The position numbers and the translations under genes were made by a program. From NCBI RefSeq assembly GCF_963664415.1, contig NZ_OY761440.1:1240001-1304000 (forward strand): a stretch of DNA of 64,000 nucleotides, written 5' to 3'. A model generated the notes under the pieces. The model searched no databases and was not told the DNA's origin. It was given only the letters and a program-made list of their open reading frames with translations. Below are positions 61,477-64,000 of the stretch, one piece after another; within the stretch, counting starts at the first letter, position 1; each line of letters begins with the position of its first letter. This DNA is from an uncultured Desulfobacter sp. (lineage in GTDB: Bacteria > Desulfobacterota > Desulfobacteria > Desulfobacterales > Desulfobacteraceae).

Positions 61477-61541
61477 ATGTTAAATCGCCTCAGGAATCAC
61501 GTATAGCAGAACAACCACAGGCTTCCAGCCGGTGGTTGTTC
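61477..61541 (+). promoter_or_regulatory. Possible leader peptide and attenuator hairpin before the sensor kinase
   Basis: CAGGAG precedes a 9-codon frame MLNRLRNHV (61477-61506). Three bases after its stop a 10-bp perfect stem GAACAACCAC/GTGGTTGTTC (61509-61518, 61532-61541) is followed by AGTCATTTTTTG. The layout is that of a terminator, perhaps an attenuator, in the 5' leader of the kinase gene. Confidence 0.4.
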
Positions 61542-61608
61542 AGTCATTTTTTGAGAAATTTGATGGGAGGGGAAACCGACAGACGAAAATTAAGAGGTCA
61601 AACTCTTT

Positions 61609-63951
61609 TTGAAAAATTTATCGATAAAATTCAAACTGTTTTTATCCTACGCGGTCATATTCATGATCATATTGTCGTTGGGTTTTTCACTGCTTTTTTT
61701 CCAGGTGCGCAGTGCCCTTGAGCAAAAAATCAAAGAAGAGTTGAACCAGTCCAACCAGACGATTACCGATATGATAGAAACCACGGCAACAGTTTCAATC
61801 AGAAATCATTTAAAGGCCATTGCGGAAAAAAACAGAGAAATTGTATCCTATTTTTATCAAAAATTTCTTGATGGAGAAATTTCGGAATCCGAGGCCAAAC
61901 ACAATGCTGTCCAGGTGTTGTTAAGTCAAACCGTCGGGGATACCGGATATCTTTACTGCATCGACAGCAAAGGGATTGCCGTTGTGCACCCCCAAAAAGG
62001 GGTGTTGGGCCATAATTTTTCTTTTCGTAAATTTATCCAGAAACAGATATCGGAAAAAGAAGGGTATCTGGAATATGAATGGAAAAATCCGGGAGAAACC
62101 CTGGAACGTCCCAAAGCCCTTTACATGAGTTACTTTGAAGCCTGGGACTGGATCATTTCCGCATCGTCCTATAAATCCGAATTCCTATGGCTCATCGATA
62201 TTGAAGATTTCAAAGATAGAATTTTGAATCTCTCCTTTGGTAAGACCGGATATTCTTTTATCCTGAATTCAAAAGGGGATGCCGTGATCCATCCCGAAGT
62301 GACCGGTAATGTTTTGGCTTTGAAGGATGCCAACGGATTTTCCTTTGTTAGAGAAATGATGCGGTTAAAAAAAGGATACCTGACATACTGGTGGAAAAAT
62401 CCTTCCGAACCATATCCCCGAGAAAAATTTGTAGCGTTTGACTATATACCGGCATTTGACTGGCTTATTGTTTCATCCTCTTATACCAGGGAAGTGTTTT
62501 CCTCGTTGAATGACATACAGAAAACATTTCTTGTGATATTAATTCTGGTGGTTTTAATCACGGGAGGGATTACTTTAATCGTAAGCACGACTATTACAAA
62601 TCCTTTGCTTAAATTTATCCGTCAGCTTGAAAAAATGGCGCCGGATGACTGGTCATCACGGCTGGCAGATGAAGGAAATGATGAAATTGGCAAACTTTCA
62701 GCAAGCTTTAACCGGTTTATGGACCGGATAGGTGCCTATCGCAAAGAGCTGATCTCAGAGATCAAGGTCCGCAAAAAAGCGGAAAATGATCTTCAGCATT
62801 TAAAAAACTATCTATCCGATATCATTGATTCAATGCCGTCAATCCTGATTGGGGTGGACAATCACGGCATCATCACCCAATGGAATAAAAAAGCCCAGCA
62901 GGCCACCGGAATTTCTTCTGAATCAGCCACAGGGCGTCTTGTTCATGATGTTTTTCCCCAAATGTCAAATCGGATGGAACTGATCCGGCAGGCGATCTCA
63001 GAGCAGCGGGTCACTTCGGAGTCACGGCATACCAGGACACAAAACAATCAAACGTTTTTTGAAGATGTTACCGTATATCCATTGCGAGCCACAGGGGTGA
63101 AAGGGTGTGTGATCAGAATTGATGATGTTACCCAACAGGTGCGCATGGAAGAGATGATGATTCAGTCCGAGAAAATGATGTCCGTAGGCGGCCTTGCCGC
63201 AGGTATGGCCCATGAAATAAACAATCCCCTGGCAGGCATGGTCCAGAATGTGATTGTTATGCAATCAAGGCTGGAAAACCCCGACATGCCGGCAAATCAG
63301 CGTGCCGCCAAGGAACTTGGCATCTCCACAACAGATATCAAACATTTCATGGAAAAAAGAGGGATTCTCCGTATACTTGAAGCCATTCATTCATCCGGGT
63401 TACGTGCTGCAGAAATTGTTAACAGTATGCTCAGCTTTGCAAGACAATCCGATGCCGATGTCTCTTTCCATTACCCGGATCAGCTTATAGATCAAATCCT
63501 TGAACTGGTTGCAACGGATTATGACCTGAAAAAACAATACGATTTTAAATCCATTAAAATTATAAAAGAATATGCTGACAACCTGCCGATGCTGCCTTGC
63601 GAAAGTGCTAAAATTCAACAGGTAATGTTGAACATTCTACGTAATGGTGCACAGGCGATGCAGGAGGCCAATACGGCATCTCCAATGTTTACTATCAGAA
63701 TCTATGCTGAAACAGCCTCTCAAATGATATGCATAGAAATAGAAGATAACGGCCCCGGCATGGATGAAGAAACTCGCTTAAAGGCCTTTGACCCGTTTTT
63801 TACAACAAAACCGGTTGGGATTGGAACCGGATTGGGTCTGTCTGTGTCGTATTTTATCATCACTGAAAATCATAACGGAACAATGGATGTTATTTCCGAA
63901 CCGGGTAAAGGAACAAATTTTATTATTCAACTTCCGATTCAGAGAAATTGA
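61609..63951 (+). CDS. Cache-HAMP-PAS sensor histidine kinase
   Basis: 780 aa from TTG 61609 (AGAGG upstream; TAA in frame a few codons before excludes earlier starts). Helix 1 (LFLSYAVIFMIILSLGFSLL), two tandem single-Cache modules (GDTGYLYCIDSKGIAVVHP and KTGYSFILNSKGDAVIHP), helix 2, HAMP, coiled coil, PAS (IDSMPSILIGVDNHGIITQW), then H-box GMAHEINNPLAG and HATPase motifs (QQVMLNILRNGAQAM, EDNGPGMDEE, GIGTGLGLSVSYFI). A hybrid receiver is absent; a response-regulator gene may follow outside the window. Senses a small extracellular molecule. Complete. Confidence 0.93.
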   Translation: MKNLSIKFKLFLSYAVIFMIILSLGFSLLFFQVRSALEQKIKEELNQSNQTITDMIETTATVSIRNHLKAIAEKNREIVSYFYQKFLDGEISESEAKHNAVQVLLSQTVGDTGYLYCIDSKGIAVVHPQKGVLGHNFSFRKFIQKQISEKEGYLEYEWKNPGETLERPKALYMSYFEAWDWIISASSYKSEFLWLIDIEDFKDRILNLSFGKTGYSFILNSKGDAVIHPEVTGNVLALKDANGFSFVREMMRLKKGYLTYWWKNPSEPYPREKFVAFDYIPAFDWLIVSSSYTREVFSSLNDIQKTFLVILILVVLITGGITLIVSTTITNPLLKFIRQLEKMAPDDWSSRLADEGNDEIGKLSASFNRFMDRIGAYRKELISEIKVRKKAENDLQHLKNYLSDIIDSMPSILIGVDNHGIITQWNKKAQQATGISSESATGRLVHDVFPQMSNRMELIRQAISEQRVTSESRHTRTQNNQTFFEDVTVYPLRATGVKGCVIRIDDVTQQVRMEEMMIQSEKMMSVGGLAAGMAHEINNPLAGMVQNVIVMQSRLENPDMPANQRAAKELGISTTDIKHFMEKRGILRILEAIHSSGLRAAEIVNSMLSFARQSDADVSFHYPDQLIDQILELVATDYDLKKQYDFKSIKIIKEYADNLPMLPCESAKIQQVMLNILRNGAQAMQEANTASPMFTIRIYAETASQMICIEIEDNGPGMDEETRLKAFDPFFTTKPVGIGTGLGLSVSYFIITENHNGTMDVISEPGKGTNFIIQLPIQRN

Positions 63952-64000
63952 ATTTTTGAATTATTCCTGATAAGTATAATGGCCTAAATTTTTAAGGGGA

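Noticed and set aside
1..64000. tRNA or rRNA genes
   Set aside because: I saw no cloverleaf with TTCGA-type T-loop and CCA end, nor conserved rRNA blocks; a covariance-model scan would be needed to exclude a missed tRNA.

Overview
The window looks like chromosomal DNA of an anaerobic deltaproteobacterium (Desulfobacterota, probably Desulfobacter/Desulfobacula-like). This is inferred from the gene families: a DUF1847 metal-binding protein, an NrfD/QrcD-like quinone-interacting membrane subunit, an FMN-binding glutamate-synthase-type fragment, many TonB receptors paired with PchR-like AraC regulators, and a dense load of insertion-sequence debris. No rRNA, tRNA or CRISPR array was recognised. 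The region is highly plastic: about twenty loci are broken by frameshifts, internal deletions or truncations.

Layout. 0-5 kb: a GDSL esterase, relics of type-VI-effector-like genes (DUF2235 and pentapeptide), a DUF1847 protein, an IS21 relic and an intact DDE transposase whose start codon lies in an RNA hairpin. 5-12.9 kb: a TonB receptor with a divergent AraC regulator (frameshifted in an A8 run), then a nest of mobile DNA (truncated DUF4338/DruA-like gene, IS200-type TnpA element, IS1-like insAB) that has cut off the front of a second TonB receptor, then an orphan NrfD-type protein. 12.9-18.6 kb: two large STAND/BTAD regulators in tandem, one intact (1069 aa) and one decayed. 18.7-25.6 kb: a DUF169 fragment, a third TonB receptor with a frameshifted methyltransferase and its AraC regulator, an AraC-GyrI regulator, and an FMN-protein fragment. 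25.6-31 kb: a MocR regulator with a palindromic operator, two hypothetical proteins, a RAYT transposase element and an IS3 orfA. 30-38 kb: AraC regulator, TonB receptor, ABC ATPase and a giant ABC permease fused to an M1-peptidase-like domain that has lost its zinc ligands. 38-44.7 kb: toxin and pilin relics, a 52-bp perfect palindrome, a damaged STM4011/4012/4013-type radical-SAM cluster interrupted by an unusual two-gene insertion (Gly-rich hydrophobic protein plus L7/L12-like protein), and an IS66 relic. 45-56.5 kb: glycosyltransferases, a DedA protein, an MFS transporter, a run of envelope genes and pseudogenes (YkgJ-like, ABC ATPase, UppP, COG4705), a two-component system beside a deleted second DedA copy, a group II intron RT fragment and a broken BaeR-like regulator. 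56.7-64 kb: a secreted subtilisin with PKD and dockerin-like parts, two exported proteins of unknown function, and a Cache-HAMP-PAS histidine kinase.

How the genes fit together. The recurring theme is uptake of scarce ligands, probably siderophores: AraC/PchR regulators sit beside TonB receptors four times over. A second theme is envelope-lipid stress: DedA, UppP, COG4705 and an OmpR-type two-component system share a duplicated candidate operator. Threaded through the intergenic spaces is a family of at least seven ~95-bp palindrome-rich repeats, always outside recognised genes, in the same window as a REP-associated tyrosine transposase.

The observations that most deserve follow-up are that repeat family, the two genes with the start codon buried in a hairpin, the zinc-less M1/ABC fusion, and the Gly-rich/L7-L12-like gene pair. 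Several frameshifts fall in A7-A8 runs and may be sequencing errors, slippage or real decay; the sequence alone cannot decide.
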